From NCBI GenBank assembly GCA_020402945.1, contig JADBYQ010000018.1:1-64000 (forward strand): a stretch of 64,000 nucleotides of DNA, given 5' to 3'. Source of the stretch: Cytophagales bacterium. GTDB taxonomy: Bacteria; Bacteroidota; Bacteroidia; Cytophagales; Cyclobacteriaceae. The notes under the pieces are model-generated. The model saw only the letters and a program-made list of their open reading frames with translations, had not been told where the DNA came from and ran no database searches. A program made the translations under genes and the position numbers. Below, piece by piece: positions 51,975 through 60,220 of this stretch (position 1 is its first letter; the number at the start of each line of letters is the position of its first letter).

Positions 51975-53426
51975 ATGAGTTTATTTATTAAGAAGCCATT
52001 AGAGCAATTGATGGCTCAGTCGGGTGGTGATTCTTCAAAAGGGTTGAAGCGTACGCTTGGACCAATGAACCTGATTGCGTTGGGCATCGGAGCGATTATC
52101 GGGGCCGGACTTTTTGTTCGAACTGCCGCAGCGGCAGGTGATGCAGCGGGTCCTGCTGTGGTTATCTCTTATATCGTGGCAGGCATTGGTTGTGCTTTTG
52201 CCGGTTTGTGCTATGCTGAGTTCGCCTCTATGATCCCAATTGCAGGTAGTGCGTATGCCTATGCCTATGTAACCATGGGCGAGTTTATTGCTTGGATAAT
52301 CGGGTGGGCATTGGTACTTGAGTATGCACTTGCTTCCGCAACAGTATCTATCGCGTGGAGCGAATATTTAAACAGTCTGTTGGGGGGACGAATTCCCTAT
52401 GAATGGTGTCACTCTCCATGGGAAACCTCTCTCAATGGAGTAAGTGGCATCGTCAACTTACCAGCTATTCTTATTTTGTTTTTATTGACACTTCTTTTGA
52501 TAAAAGGGACGCAAGAGTCCGCCACCGTTAACTCAATTATTGTGGTTGTTAAAGTTTCTATTGTAATACTCTTCATTGCGTTGGGCTGGGGCTTTATTAA
52601 TGAGACAAACTATACGCCCTTCACTATCCCGGGAGACATGGCGGGTCATGAACCATGGAACAGGCATGGTTGGGGAGGGATTCTCGGGGGAGCCGGGATC
52701 GTGTTTTTTGCGTTTATCGGTTTTGATGCAGTTTCAACTGCTGCACAAGAAGCAAAGAATCCAAAGCGCGATATGCCTATAGGAATTCTTGGCTCGCTGG
52801 TGATTTGTACAGTACTCTTCGTTTTGTTTTCACATGTTCTTACAGGTCTTGCAAACTGGCAAGAATTTAAAGTGGCAGGTAAGGAGGCTTCTGTAGCTTA
52901 TGCGATTAAAAATTATATGCCCGGCTTTGAGTGGCTTTCTACACTTATTACGGTTGCTATTCTGGCGGGATTCTCCTCGGTGATTTTAGTAATGTTGATG
53001 GGGCAGTCGCGTGTATTTTACTCGATGTCAAAAGATGGCCTTGTTCCGCCTGTATTTTCCGAACTGCACCCAACGTTCCGCACCCCTCACAAGGCAAATT
53101 GGATTTTGTTGGTGTTTGTTTCCCTTTTTGGCGGATTTGTTCCGGGAAGTGTAGCTGGTGACCTGACCAGCTTCGGCACTCTGTTTGCGTTTGTACTCGT
53201 TTGTGCAGGTATTTGGGTGATGCGGGTAAAAAACCCAACAGCAGTGCGACCATTTAAGACACCTTTGGTCCCTCTAATACCAATCTTGGGAATACTTGTT
53301 TGCTCAGCGTTGATACTTTCTTTGGACTACAAAACGCAGCTGATGGCGCTTGGCTGGTTGCTTTTTGGATTGGTGATTTACTTTCTGTATAGCAAAAAGA
53401 ATAGCGTCCTGAGAAAAGAAAAGTAA
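51975..53426 (+). CDS. Amino-acid permease, APC superfamily (CAT-like)
   Basis: 483 residues with about 12-14 membrane helices. The N-terminal IALGIGAIIGAGLFVRTAAAAG is the APC motif with the unwound first helix. FAGLCYAEFASMIPIAGSAYAYAYVTMGE is the second consensus segment, and FFAFIGFDAVSTAAQEAKNPKRDMP is characteristic of CAT/YfnA-type transporters. Likely proton-coupled uptake of cationic or other amino acids. The gene has its own leader and is convergent with the outer-membrane protein gene. Confidence 0.92.
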   Translation: MSLFIKKPLEQLMAQSGGDSSKGLKRTLGPMNLIALGIGAIIGAGLFVRTAAAAGDAAGPAVVISYIVAGIGCAFAGLCYAEFASMIPIAGSAYAYAYVTMGEFIAWIIGWALVLEYALASATVSIAWSEYLNSLLGGRIPYEWCHSPWETSLNGVSGIVNLPAILILFLLTLLLIKGTQESATVNSIIVVVKVSIVILFIALGWGFINETNYTPFTIPGDMAGHEPWNRHGWGGILGGAGIVFFAFIGFDAVSTAAQEAKNPKRDMPIGILGSLVICTVLFVLFSHVLTGLANWQEFKVAGKEASVAYAIKNYMPGFEWLSTLITVAILAGFSSVILVMLMGQSRVFYSMSKDGLVPPVFSELHPTFRTPHKANWILLVFVSLFGGFVPGSVAGDLTSFGTLFAFVLVCAGIWVMRVKNPTAVRPFKTPLVPLIPILGILVCSALILSLDYKTQLMALGWLLFGLVIYFLYSKKNSVLRKEK

Positions 53427-53430
53427 AGGT

Positions 53431-54177
53431 TTAGAAAATGTAACGAAGCCCTACACCACCCTGAAAGCGTTGATAGCCCGGGTCAACAAAGGCATCGGTA
53501 AACATTTCAACTTCAATAAAAGCCGACACGGGAAGAGTAAAATAGGAGTATTCAAAACCCAGCAAGACGACTGGGCCATAGGTAAATCTGTTTTCAGAGA
53601 TTCGGCCGTTTTTTGATTCAACACGCCCATTTTCGTAGAGGTACTCATACGTGAGGCTCGTATTTCTCCACTGCCATCCTGCCCCAACATACAGTTGCAG
53701 ACCCTTTGATATTTTTTCTGCATCCCATTGATAAAGAAATTTTGCTTCCAGAAACCAATCACCGGAAATAGTATGTGTCAGGTAACGTGCTGCCTGCGCA
53801 TTGCCAACGGTATCAATCAGCGGGTCTTTATTTACCACGTCAGCTATTGCCTCGTTCTCAACATTCTCGAACAGCCCCCGATAATACTTATTGTAAAGTC
53901 CACTTGAAGCTTTGCCACCATCAACAGCAAACGCCCAATTCTTACTGGGATAGAATTTATAGGTCAGGGCAACTGGATCTCCAACCTTGAATCCAATTCC
54001 CTGGTAAGGGTATTTACTTGTTTCGAAAATAGGGCAGATAGTAATTGCTTTGCTTCGCGACACTTTTGGCATCCGGTATTTTGTACTCCGAGCGCTCTTT
54101 CCGGCTTGAGAAAATCCATGCTGGCTTATCAATATAAGCAAGAAAATGGTTACCCGAAAGATTTTATAGGGAGACAT
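53431..54177 (-). CDS. Outer-membrane beta-barrel protein of unknown function
   Basis: 248 residues from the ATG at 54177, which starts the signal peptide (IFRVTIFLLILISQHGFSQ); the longer reading upstream runs into the mobile element. The mature protein alternates aromatic and small residues in short strands (ALTYKFYPSKNWAFAVDGG, YVGAGWQWRNTSLTYEYL, FQGGVGLRYIF), a terminal Phe and no plug domain: a small barrel. No family recognised. A MITE-like element ends 50 bases before the start and may affect its promoter. Confidence 0.75.
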   Translation of the reverse strand: MSPYKIFRVTIFLLILISQHGFSQAGKSARSTKYRMPKVSRSKAITICPIFETSKYPYQGIGFKVGDPVALTYKFYPSKNWAFAVDGGKASSGLYNKYYRGLFENVENEAIADVVNKDPLIDTVGNAQAARYLTHTISGDWFLEAKFLYQWDAEKISKGLQLYVGAGWQWRNTSLTYEYLYENGRVESKNGRISENRFTYGPVVLLGFEYSYFTLPVSAFIEVEMFTDAFVDPGYQRFQGGVGLRYIF

Positions 54178-54219
54178 TAAAGCAAATATAACCCTTTTAC
54201 GCAAATGTTTTTGGTGGCA

Positions 54220-54379
54220 TGCGCCAGGGGTGTACGACAGTTTTGAATTTCTCCGTGACCCTTGTGGTTTCTTTGTGTTCCCCGTGGTAAAAATGCAAAC
54301 CACTAAGTGCTCAAAGGTTGCAGAAAGTACACCATTGAGCTATCCACCTTAAGCAAAACTGTCGTACACCCTGCGCCAG
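54220..54379. mobile_element. MITE-like element with 18-bp terminal inverted repeats and 8-bp target duplication
   Basis: The 144-base element 54228-54371 begins and ends with GGGTGTACGACAGTTTTG (54228-54245) and its perfect reverse complement (54354-54371). It is flanked by identical TGCGCCAG copies, 54220-54227 and 54372-54379. The inside has no coding capacity; it contains a purine-poor stretch of the form CTTGTGGTTTCTTTGTGTTC that recalls the CACGAAGCACAAA-type phrase at 3470-3500. It lies between the ABC-exporter stop (54383) and the outer-membrane gene start (54177). An 8-bp duplication fits IS1595-, IS66- or IS256-type transposases; none is in the window. Confidence 0.85.
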
Positions 54380-54382
54380 ATG

Positions 54383-56155
54383 TTAAGCTATTTCTTTGTA
54401 CTGCATTTTGTGCAGTTGGGCGTAGAAACCATCGCTCGCCAAAAGTTCATCATGGCTACCCGATTCTTTGATCTCTCCCTTATCTAAAACGATAATTTTA
54501 TCGGCCTTTTGAATCGTAGATAATCGGTGGGCAATTGCAATAGACGTTCGATTGGTCATCATTTTTGAAATCGCATTTTGAATCATCTCTTCTGTTTCAC
54601 TATCTACCGAAGAGGTGGCCTCATCTAGCACCAATATTTTTGGGTCATAAACCATGGCGCGTATGAACGAGAGTAGCTGTCGCTGCCCCACCGAAATGGT
54701 TGCGCCACGCTCCATCACGTTGTAGTCCAGGCCCCCTGGGAGTCGATCAATAAATTTTCTTGCACCAACAAGATCGGCAGCATGTAGGATCATCTTATCG
54801 GTAACTTCTTTGTTTCCAAGCGTGATATTATACCGAATTGTATCGGAGAAGAGAAAAACATCTTGCAAGACCACGCCAATGTTTTTTCGGAGTGAGGCGG
54901 TGTCAAATTCTTTGATATCCATACCATCCACTTGAATGGAACCGCGATTGATTTCGTAAAAACGATTGAGTAGGTTAATGATGGACGACTTTCCGGCCCC
55001 GGTTGCTCCTACTAAGGCGATGGTCTCGCCTGGTTTGATATCAAGGCTAATATCTTTCAAAACATAATCGGCATCATTGTAGGCAAACCAAACATGGTCA
55101 AACTTTACCTGGCCCTTTATATCGCTTGGCGTAACCGTTCCATTTGGCATTATGTCTGTTTGATCATCTAATAAATTGATAATTCTGGAAGAACCCACTA
55201 TACCCATTTGCAGCGTATTGTAGCGGTCTGCGATCATTCGAATGGGCCGGAAGAATAACTGGATGAACATAATGAAAGAAACCAGTTTGCCAATGGTGAT
55301 GCCAGTAGCCTCCATGTTGATTATGCCTTTTGCGCTATACCAAACCAGCAAGCCTGTGCCCATAGCGGCAATGATTTCGGCAATGGGGAAGTACACGGAG
55401 TAATAGAGAACCGATCTCAAGTGAGCGTTTCGATGCTCCTTGTTGATTTCTTTAAATTTCTCGAACTCTCTCTTTTCACTTCCGAAAATCTGCACGATAT
55501 TCATCCCTGTAATGTGTTCTTGCACGAAGGAATTTAAATTAGATACTGCATTACGCACATCGTTGAAAGCTACTTTTATTTTCTCCTTAAAGACGTAAGT
55601 GGCGAGTAACATCAATGGAATAGTAGACAGGCTTACCAGCGTTAACTTCCAATCAATCCAAAACATGAAAGCTAAGATGAAAATGATTTGAAGTAAATCG
55701 CTGGCCATAGCTGCTAGCCCTTCGCTAAACACGTCAGACAAGGTTTCAACATCTGAAATGGTACGAGTTACTAATCTGCCGATAGGCGTTTTATCAAAGA
55801 AACGCAATCGGAGTTTGATCAGATGTTCATACAATTGAATGCGGATGTCGCGAATGATGAATTGTGCAATTCTTCCTGAAATGTAGGTGTGGGCGTATTG
55901 TACAGCAGATTGAACAACCAACAACCCAAGGATGATCAACATGATATTTACCATTGCCCAATAGTTGCCGTACTGGACATGGGTATCCAACGTATATTGA
56001 ATAAGCATTGGCCTGATCGGTGTGAGAATCCCCAATAAGAACGTAAGCACGATGACAAAGTAAAAACGCCCCTTGTAGGGTTTTACAAACTGCATGATGC
56101 GCTTAAGTACTTTGAAATCGATGATATTCCCGCTACTTACTTTTTCTTTTTCCAT
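54383..56155 (-). CDS. ABC-type multidrug/lipid exporter, half-transporter (MsbA-like)
   Basis: 590 residues. Six membrane helices over about 1-320 (ABC type 1). The nucleotide-binding domain has Walker A GATGAGKSSIINLL, the ABC signature VSVGQRQLLS, Walker B ILVLDEATSS and the H-loop AHRLST. A homodimer or heterodimer is required. Related to the Bacteroidota MsbA/YheHI group; substrate not predictable. Ends 4 bases from the mobile element's right target copy, which lies just downstream. Confidence 0.9.
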   Translation of the reverse strand: MEKEKVSSGNIIDFKVLKRIMQFVKPYKGRFYFVIVLTFLLGILTPIRPMLIQYTLDTHVQYGNYWAMVNIMLIILGLLVVQSAVQYAHTYISGRIAQFIIRDIRIQLYEHLIKLRLRFFDKTPIGRLVTRTISDVETLSDVFSEGLAAMASDLLQIIFILAFMFWIDWKLTLVSLSTIPLMLLATYVFKEKIKVAFNDVRNAVSNLNSFVQEHITGMNIVQIFGSEKREFEKFKEINKEHRNAHLRSVLYYSVYFPIAEIIAAMGTGLLVWYSAKGIINMEATGITIGKLVSFIMFIQLFFRPIRMIADRYNTLQMGIVGSSRIINLLDDQTDIMPNGTVTPSDIKGQVKFDHVWFAYNDADYVLKDISLDIKPGETIALVGATGAGKSSIINLLNRFYEINRGSIQVDGMDIKEFDTASLRKNIGVVLQDVFLFSDTIRYNITLGNKEVTDKMILHAADLVGARKFIDRLPGGLDYNVMERGATISVGQRQLLSFIRAMVYDPKILVLDEATSSVDSETEEMIQNAISKMMTNRTSIAIAHRLSTIQKADKIIVLDKGEIKESGSHDELLASDGFYAQLHKMQYKEIA

Positions 56156-56166
56156 TTTACGATTTA

Positions 56167-56221
56167 AAATTCAAAGTTCAAGATTCATTAAACCTAGTTT
56201 TGAATCTTGAACTTTGAACAT
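56167..56221. repeat. Heptad-phased inverted repeat (TTCA/TGAA words)
   Basis: The stretch splits into AAATTCA, AAGTTCA, AGATTCA, TTAAACC, a 6-base centre TAGTTT, then TGAATCT, TGAACTT and TGAACAT. TTCAAAGTTCAAGATTCA (56170-56187) and its exact reverse complement (56201-56218) form a perfect 18-bp stem with a 13-base loop. It lies between the truA stop and the ABC-exporter start and could end the truA transcript. Confidence 0.75.
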
Positions 56222-56223
56222 TT

Positions 56224-56970
56224 CTATTTAACAAAAACGTTTTTTGGATACTTTACACTTGTCAAGTACAATCCCTCCGGGGGCACGTTCATGCCTGCCT
56301 TCTTTCGGTCTTTACCTTTTACAATTTCCTCAAACTCTTTCATGGTAATTTTTCCTGTACCAACGTCTAACAAAGTTCCTACAATCGCTCGCACCATTCC
56401 TCTCAAAAACCGATTCGCAGTGACATTGAAAACAAGCAAATCTCCTTTTTGATTCCAGTTTGCCTTTTTGAGGGTACAAATAAAGTGATTTACATCGGTC
56501 TTCACCTTGCTGAAGCACTCAAAGTCGTGTTCGCCCACTAGTAGCGTAGCGGCCCGGTTCATGTTTGCCACATCGAGCGATTTGAAAAAATAATAGGCCT
56601 GACCAATCAATAGTGGATCCTTCACCCTTGTGATCTTGTATTCATACGAGCGCTCAAAGGCATCATATCGCGCATGTGCTTCTTGTTTTACTGGTTGAAC
56701 CGAGCGAATGGAAATGTCTTTTGGTAGAAGCGAATTTAACTTAATCAGCCACGTTGGTTCATCAAATTCATTTTCGACATCTGCGTGGAAAAATTGTTGC
56801 ACGCAATGCACCCCAGCATCGGTTCGGCCGCTGCCGACTATTTCAATTTTTGCCCTGAAAATTTTGGATAATGCCGCTTCTACGACTTCTTGTACGCCTA
56901 CTGCATTGGCCTGGTTTTGCCAGCCGTGGTAGTTGGTGCCATTATATGAAATTTCGAAAAAGTAGCGCAT
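56224..56970 (-). CDS. truA: tRNA pseudouridine synthase A
   Basis: Makes pseudouridine at tRNA positions 38-40. 248 residues from the ATG at 56970 (an upstream start was rejected). The catalytic Asp51 is in GSGRTDAGVH, and HARYDAFERSYEYKI and GFLRGMVRAIVGTLLDVGTGK-type motifs follow (here FLRGMVRAIVGTLLDVG). Downstream of the DUF6090 gene on the same strand; 13 bases separate them. Ended by the 18-bp hairpin at 56170-56218. Confidence 0.94.
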   Translation of the reverse strand: MRYFFEISYNGTNYHGWQNQANAVGVQEVVEAALSKIFRAKIEIVGSGRTDAGVHCVQQFFHADVENEFDEPTWLIKLNSLLPKDISIRSVQPVKQEAHARYDAFERSYEYKITRVKDPLLIGQAYYFFKSLDVANMNRAATLLVGEHDFECFSKVKTDVNHFICTLKKANWNQKGDLLVFNVTANRFLRGMVRAIVGTLLDVGTGKITMKEFEEIVKGKDRKKAGMNVPPEGLYLTSVKYPKNVFVK

Positions 56971-56983
56971 AGTTTTAACACAA

Positions 56984-57760
56984 TTACTTGACAAGACTGC
57001 ATTTTTTTTCGAGCAGCGCTTTCATAACTAAAATTTCAGCTTCCATCAATTTAAAAACGGCTTTTTTCCGTGCATTGGAGTTGAGATGCAGGATCGATTC
57101 ATTCAGCAGCTTTTCGCGAATGTGATTTGGCATGAGCGAGTTTTCTGACAACTTACTTACATCTACTATTGATGTGTCCAATTCAGCCTGCACGAAATCA
57201 ATCTGCGAAAAGCCTGCTTGTAGAAAATCTTTAGAAGGATGCAGATAACTTTCCAGGCTGGCGTCTGCCACAATATCTTGGATATCGCCATAGCCAGTTA
57301 GCACCGCATAATAGTTCAATAACTTTTTCTTCAATTCAAGGTCTCTAAGAATTCCGAGTTTGCCACTCGATTTCAAGTCATCAAAAGCAGACAAACTCGG
57401 CTTGAAATTGAAACGAATAAGATTAATGGAATTTCTCATGGCATTGGCGACCTCTGTACGGTTCACCTTCTCTTGCTGCAAAAGGTGAATGCTTTGATTG
57501 ACCCATTTTATTCGCTCTTGATCTTCTTCATTTAATTTTTTTAATAAGGCTTCATCTTGGGTTACATCTTCCAATAGCTTGCAATAGTAAGCCTTCTCTA
57601 ATTGGCGGTCTTCATAAGCTTGGTTCCACGTATTGATTTGCAATGCAATTAATATTCCAATCACCACCAACACGATTTCCCCGATAGCATAAAGCAGGTA
57701 GCTTTTTACTTTTCCAGCTTTCATATTTTTCTCTCGGATTTTTCGGAAGAATTTTATCAT
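56984..57760 (-). CDS. DUF6090-type membrane protein
   Basis: 258 residues from the ATG at 57760. One membrane helix (YLLYAIGEIVLVVIGILIALQINTW) near residue 21 after the basic head IKFFRKIREKNMKAGK; this is the DUF6090 signature of Bacteroidota. The rest is helical and soluble. Function unknown. The ATG overlaps the thiolase stop (TAATG), so the two are translationally coupled, although no functional link is evident. Confidence 0.85.
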   Translation of the reverse strand: MIKFFRKIREKNMKAGKVKSYLLYAIGEIVLVVIGILIALQINTWNQAYEDRQLEKAYYCKLLEDVTQDEALLKKLNEEDQERIKWVNQSIHLLQQEKVNRTEVANAMRNSINLIRFNFKPSLSAFDDLKSSGKLGILRDLELKKKLLNYYAVLTGYGDIQDIVADASLESYLHPSKDFLQAGFSQIDFVQAELDTSIVDVSKLSENSLMPNHIREKLLNESILHLNSNARKKAVFKLMEAEILVMKALLEKKCSLVK

Positions 57761-58956
57761 TACACTAATTCGTAAATGATGGCCGCTCCTTGTCCTACTC
57801 CTATACACATTGTAGCAAGGCCGTATTTTACTTTTCTCTTTTGCATTTCATGAATAAGTGTTGTGCTGATGCGCACTCCGCTACATCCTAGTGGATGTCC
57901 GATGGCAATGGCACCTCCATTAACATTTACTATTTCGGGATTGAGCTCAAGGTCATTTATACAAGCCAATGATTGAGAAGCAAATGCTTCATTCAATTCG
58001 ATCAAGCCAATATCTGAAATTTTTAATCCGGCACGCTGTAACGCTTTTTGCGTGGCGGGCACAGGACCAACTCCCATATAGGCGGGATCTACACCTGCAA
58101 TTGCCATCGATACTATTCGAGCTAAGGGTTTCAGATTTAATCTGTTGACTACTTCTTCATTAGTAATCAAACAGGCGGCTGCTCCGTCATTAATACCCGA
58201 AGAATTTCCGGCTGTTACGGAGCCGCCTTCTTTAAATGCCGGCTTTAGTTGAGCTAACTTTTCCAAGGAGGTCGTCTCACGCGGATATTCATCTTTACTA
58301 AACTCGATCGTTTCTTTGCCTTTTGCAATAAAGATCGGAGCAAGTTCTTTGTCGAATTTTTTGGCCAGCGCTGCAGTCGCATATTTTTGTTGTGACGCCA
58401 GCGCAAAGGTATCCTGTTGTTCTCTCGTAATTTTCCATTTCTCCGCTACATTCTCAGCCGTTTCGCCCATCGAATAAGGGTGGTACAATTTTGAAAGCTT
58501 GGAATTGACGAATCGCCAGCCTATTGTCGTGTCAAAAATTTCCGGTTTGCGAGAAAATGCTTCTTCCGATTTTCCCATCACAAACGGGGCACGACTCATA
58601 CTCTCTACGCCTCCGGCAATGTAAATTGAACCATCACTATTTACTATTCCTCTACTCGCATCCATAACGGCCTGAAGACCGGAAGCACACAAGCGATTGA
58701 CTGTTACACCTCCCACGGAGGTGGGGAGTCCCGCCAGTAGTAAGGCCATGCGCGCCACATCTCGATTGTCTTCACCTGCTTGGTTCGCTGCGCCAAAAAT
58801 AACATCTTCAATTTCAGCAGTGTTGATTGCCGGATTCCTTTCTATTAATTTCTTAATCACATGAGCCGCAAGATCATCCGGTCTTACAGAGGCCAATGTT
58901 CCGGCATATTTGCCAATAGGTGTTCGTAGGATGTCGATGATGTAGGCTGTCTTCAT
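57760..58956 (-). CDS. Acetyl-CoA acyltransferase (thiolase)
   Basis: Cleaves 3-ketoacyl-CoA with CoA, the last step of beta-oxidation, or condenses acetyl-CoA. 398 residues from the ATG at 58956. The nucleophile Cys90 lies in NRLCASGLQAV. NEAFASQS, GHPLGCSG and CIGVGQG provide the active-site Asn, His and second Cys. Most similar to degradative FadA/PcaF-type thiolases. It heads an operon with the DUF6090 gene. Confidence 0.94.
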   Translation of the reverse strand: MKTAYIIDILRTPIGKYAGTLASVRPDDLAAHVIKKLIERNPAINTAEIEDVIFGAANQAGEDNRDVARMALLLAGLPTSVGGVTVNRLCASGLQAVMDASRGIVNSDGSIYIAGGVESMSRAPFVMGKSEEAFSRKPEIFDTTIGWRFVNSKLSKLYHPYSMGETAENVAEKWKITREQQDTFALASQQKYATAALAKKFDKELAPIFIAKGKETIEFSKDEYPRETTSLEKLAQLKPAFKEGGSVTAGNSSGINDGAAACLITNEEVVNRLNLKPLARIVSMAIAGVDPAYMGVGPVPATQKALQRAGLKISDIGLIELNEAFASQSLACINDLELNPEIVNVNGGAIAIGHPLGCSGVRISTTLIHEMQKRKVKYGLATMCIGVGQGAAIIYELV

Positions 58957-58973
58957 TTGGGAATTAATTTTGG

Positions 58974-59036
58974 CTACAAGCTTCATGCTGCAAGCCACAA
59001 GCTGGCAATCTGACGCTTGTAGCTTGAAGCTCTTTT
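58974..59036. repeat. Heptad-phased inverted repeat (CTTG/CAAG words)
   Basis: Consecutive heptads CTACAAG, CTTCATG, CTGCAAG, CCACAAG, CTGGCAA, TCTGACG, CTTGTAG, CTTGAAG, CTCTTTT. Heptads 7 and 8 are inverted copies of heptad 1 and almost of heptad 2; GCTACAAGC at 58973-58981 and GCTTGTAGC at 59015-59023 pair perfectly. It sits between the divergent thiolase and DUF4293 genes and overlaps the -33 element of the latter's promoter. Confidence 0.6.
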
Positions 59037-59046
59037 ACTACTTTTG
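59017..59046 (+). promoter_or_regulatory. Bacteroidota-type promoter of the DUF4293 gene
   Basis: TTG at 59017-59019, a gap of 19 bases and TACTTTTG at 59039-59046, 24 bases before the start codon at 59070. The -33 element lies inside heptad 7 of the preceding repeat. Confidence 0.55.
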
Positions 59047-59069
59047 CTGCAAGTTAAATTAACCTGATT

Positions 59070-59537
59070 ATGTGGCAAAGGATTCAAACGGTGTTTCTGG
59101 GTTTGGTGGTTGTTTGTATGGCGATATGCCTTTTTTTACCGATCGGCATTTTTGTGGATGCCACGACCGGTGATTCGCACCAGCTTTATCCATTACACTA
59201 TACAATTGTTTCCGGAGAAGCCCGATCGACCACTTATTTTCCCTACGTAATTATTGCGGTTTTGATGGCTACCTCGGCCACTATTGCCGTAATGAGCATT
59301 TTGAAATTCGAAAATAGAATTACACAAATAAAGCTGGGTACGCTTAACTCTTTGGTGCTTGCGCTTGTTATGGTAGCAATGGTTTGGTTTTTCAATTCAC
59401 TAGCAAAGAAATTTGCCGATGGACATTTAGGATTAAACCTATGGGGAACATTCGCTGCCGTAGCATTCAATTGGATTTCGTTGCGTTTTATTCGCAGGGA
59501 CGAAAAAATGGTGAGGGACTCCGACCGAATTCGCTAG
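59070..59537 (+). CDS. DUF4293 family membrane protein
   Basis: 155 residues with four membrane helices, beginning MWQRIQTVFLGLVVVCMAIC. The pattern of helices and the MWQRIQT head are those of DUF4293, a Bacteroidota-specific family of unknown role. Own promoter upstream. It is followed by tpx after a short tandem heptamer repeat. Confidence 0.88.
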   Translation: MWQRIQTVFLGLVVVCMAICLFLPIGIFVDATTGDSHQLYPLHYTIVSGEARSTTYFPYVIIAVLMATSATIAVMSILKFENRITQIKLGTLNSLVLALVMVAMVWFFNSLAKKFADGHLGLNLWGTFAAVAFNWISLRFIRRDEKMVRDSDRIR

Positions 59538-59542
59538 CCCAT

Positions 59543-59575
59543 ATTCTAAATTCTAAGTTCTAAATTCTAAATTCT
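59543..59575. repeat. Tandem heptamer ATTCTAA, 4.7 copies, just before tpx
   Basis: ATTCTAA, ATTCTAA, GTTCTAA, ATTCTAA, ATTCT directly in front of the T-rich stretch and the tpx ATG (59582). Perfect except for one base. Slippage could change tpx expression. Confidence 0.8.
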
Positions 59576-59581
59576 TTTTTT

Positions 59582-60079
59582 ATGGCTCAAACTAAACTAG
59601 GACCGAATCCTGCCAACACCATTGGCGAACTTCCAACAGTGGGAATTCAAGCCCCTGAATTTGTCCTCACCTCGAGCGACATGAAAGATGTATCGTTGAA
59701 AGATTTTGCCGGAAAAAATGTGGTGCTGAATATTTTTCCTAGTGTTGATACGGGCGTTTGCGCCACATCCGTCCGTGAGTTCAATAAGCGCGTTGCTTCC
59801 CTCGATAATACGGTAGTACTTTGTATTTCGAAAGATCTGCCGTTTGCCATGAAGCGCTTTTGTGGAGCGGAGGGCATTGATAAAGCGATCACGCTGTCGG
59901 ATTTCCGCAGTCGCGGATTTGGAAAAACATATGGTGTAGAATTGTTGGATTCCGCTTTCGCGGGATTATTTGCGCGTGCCGTAGTGGTGATTGACGGCAA
60001 TGGAAAGGTAAAATACAACCAATTGGTTCCGCAAATCGGAGAAGAGCCAAATTATGAAGCTGCCTTGAAGGCGATTTAA
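59582..60079 (+). CDS. tpx: Thiol peroxidase (Tpx-type peroxiredoxin)
   Basis: Reduces hydrogen and alkyl hydroperoxides with electrons from thioredoxin. 165 residues; the peroxidatic Cys60 is in NIFPSVDTGVCATSVREFN and the resolving Cys94 in FCGAEGID, in agreement with E. coli Tpx (61 and 95). The thioredoxin fold is complete. Downstream of DUF4293 with only 44 bases between; the upstream heptamer repeat may affect expression. A strong hairpin follows the stop. Confidence 0.96.
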   Translation: MAQTKLGPNPANTIGELPTVGIQAPEFVLTSSDMKDVSLKDFAGKNVVLNIFPSVDTGVCATSVREFNKRVASLDNTVVLCISKDLPFAMKRFCGAEGIDKAITLSDFRSRGFGKTYGVELLDSAFAGLFARAVVVIDGNGKVKYNQLVPQIGEEPNYEAALKAI

Positions 60080-60089
60080 CTTAATTAGC

Positions 60090-60135
60090 AGGCGTCAGAC
60101 GGCTTGAATGCAATTGCAACAGCCGTCAGACGCCT
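60090..60135. terminator. Perfect 15-bp hairpin after tpx
   Basis: AGGCGTCAGACGGCT (60090-60104), loop of 16 bases containing GCAATTGC, AGCCGTCAGACGCCT (60121-60135). Each arm contains CGTCAGACG, itself a palindrome-like word. No T run follows directly; the next hairpin at 60149-60176 has one. Confidence 0.55.
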
Positions 60136-60148
60136 AAGAAAATCGTTC

Positions 60149-60178
60149 AAAGCCCTTTCATCATTGAAGGGGTTTTTT
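60149..60178 (+). terminator. Intrinsic terminator after tpx
   Basis: AAAGCCCTTTCA at 60149-60160, loop TCAT, TGAAGGGGTTTT at 60165-60176 (two G-T pairs), followed by T residues. Either this or the preceding hairpin ends the tpx transcript. Confidence 0.8.
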
Positions 60179-60220
60179 GTTTGAGTAAATTCAAGTATCT
60201 TTTCTTTTCAATTCTGCTTT

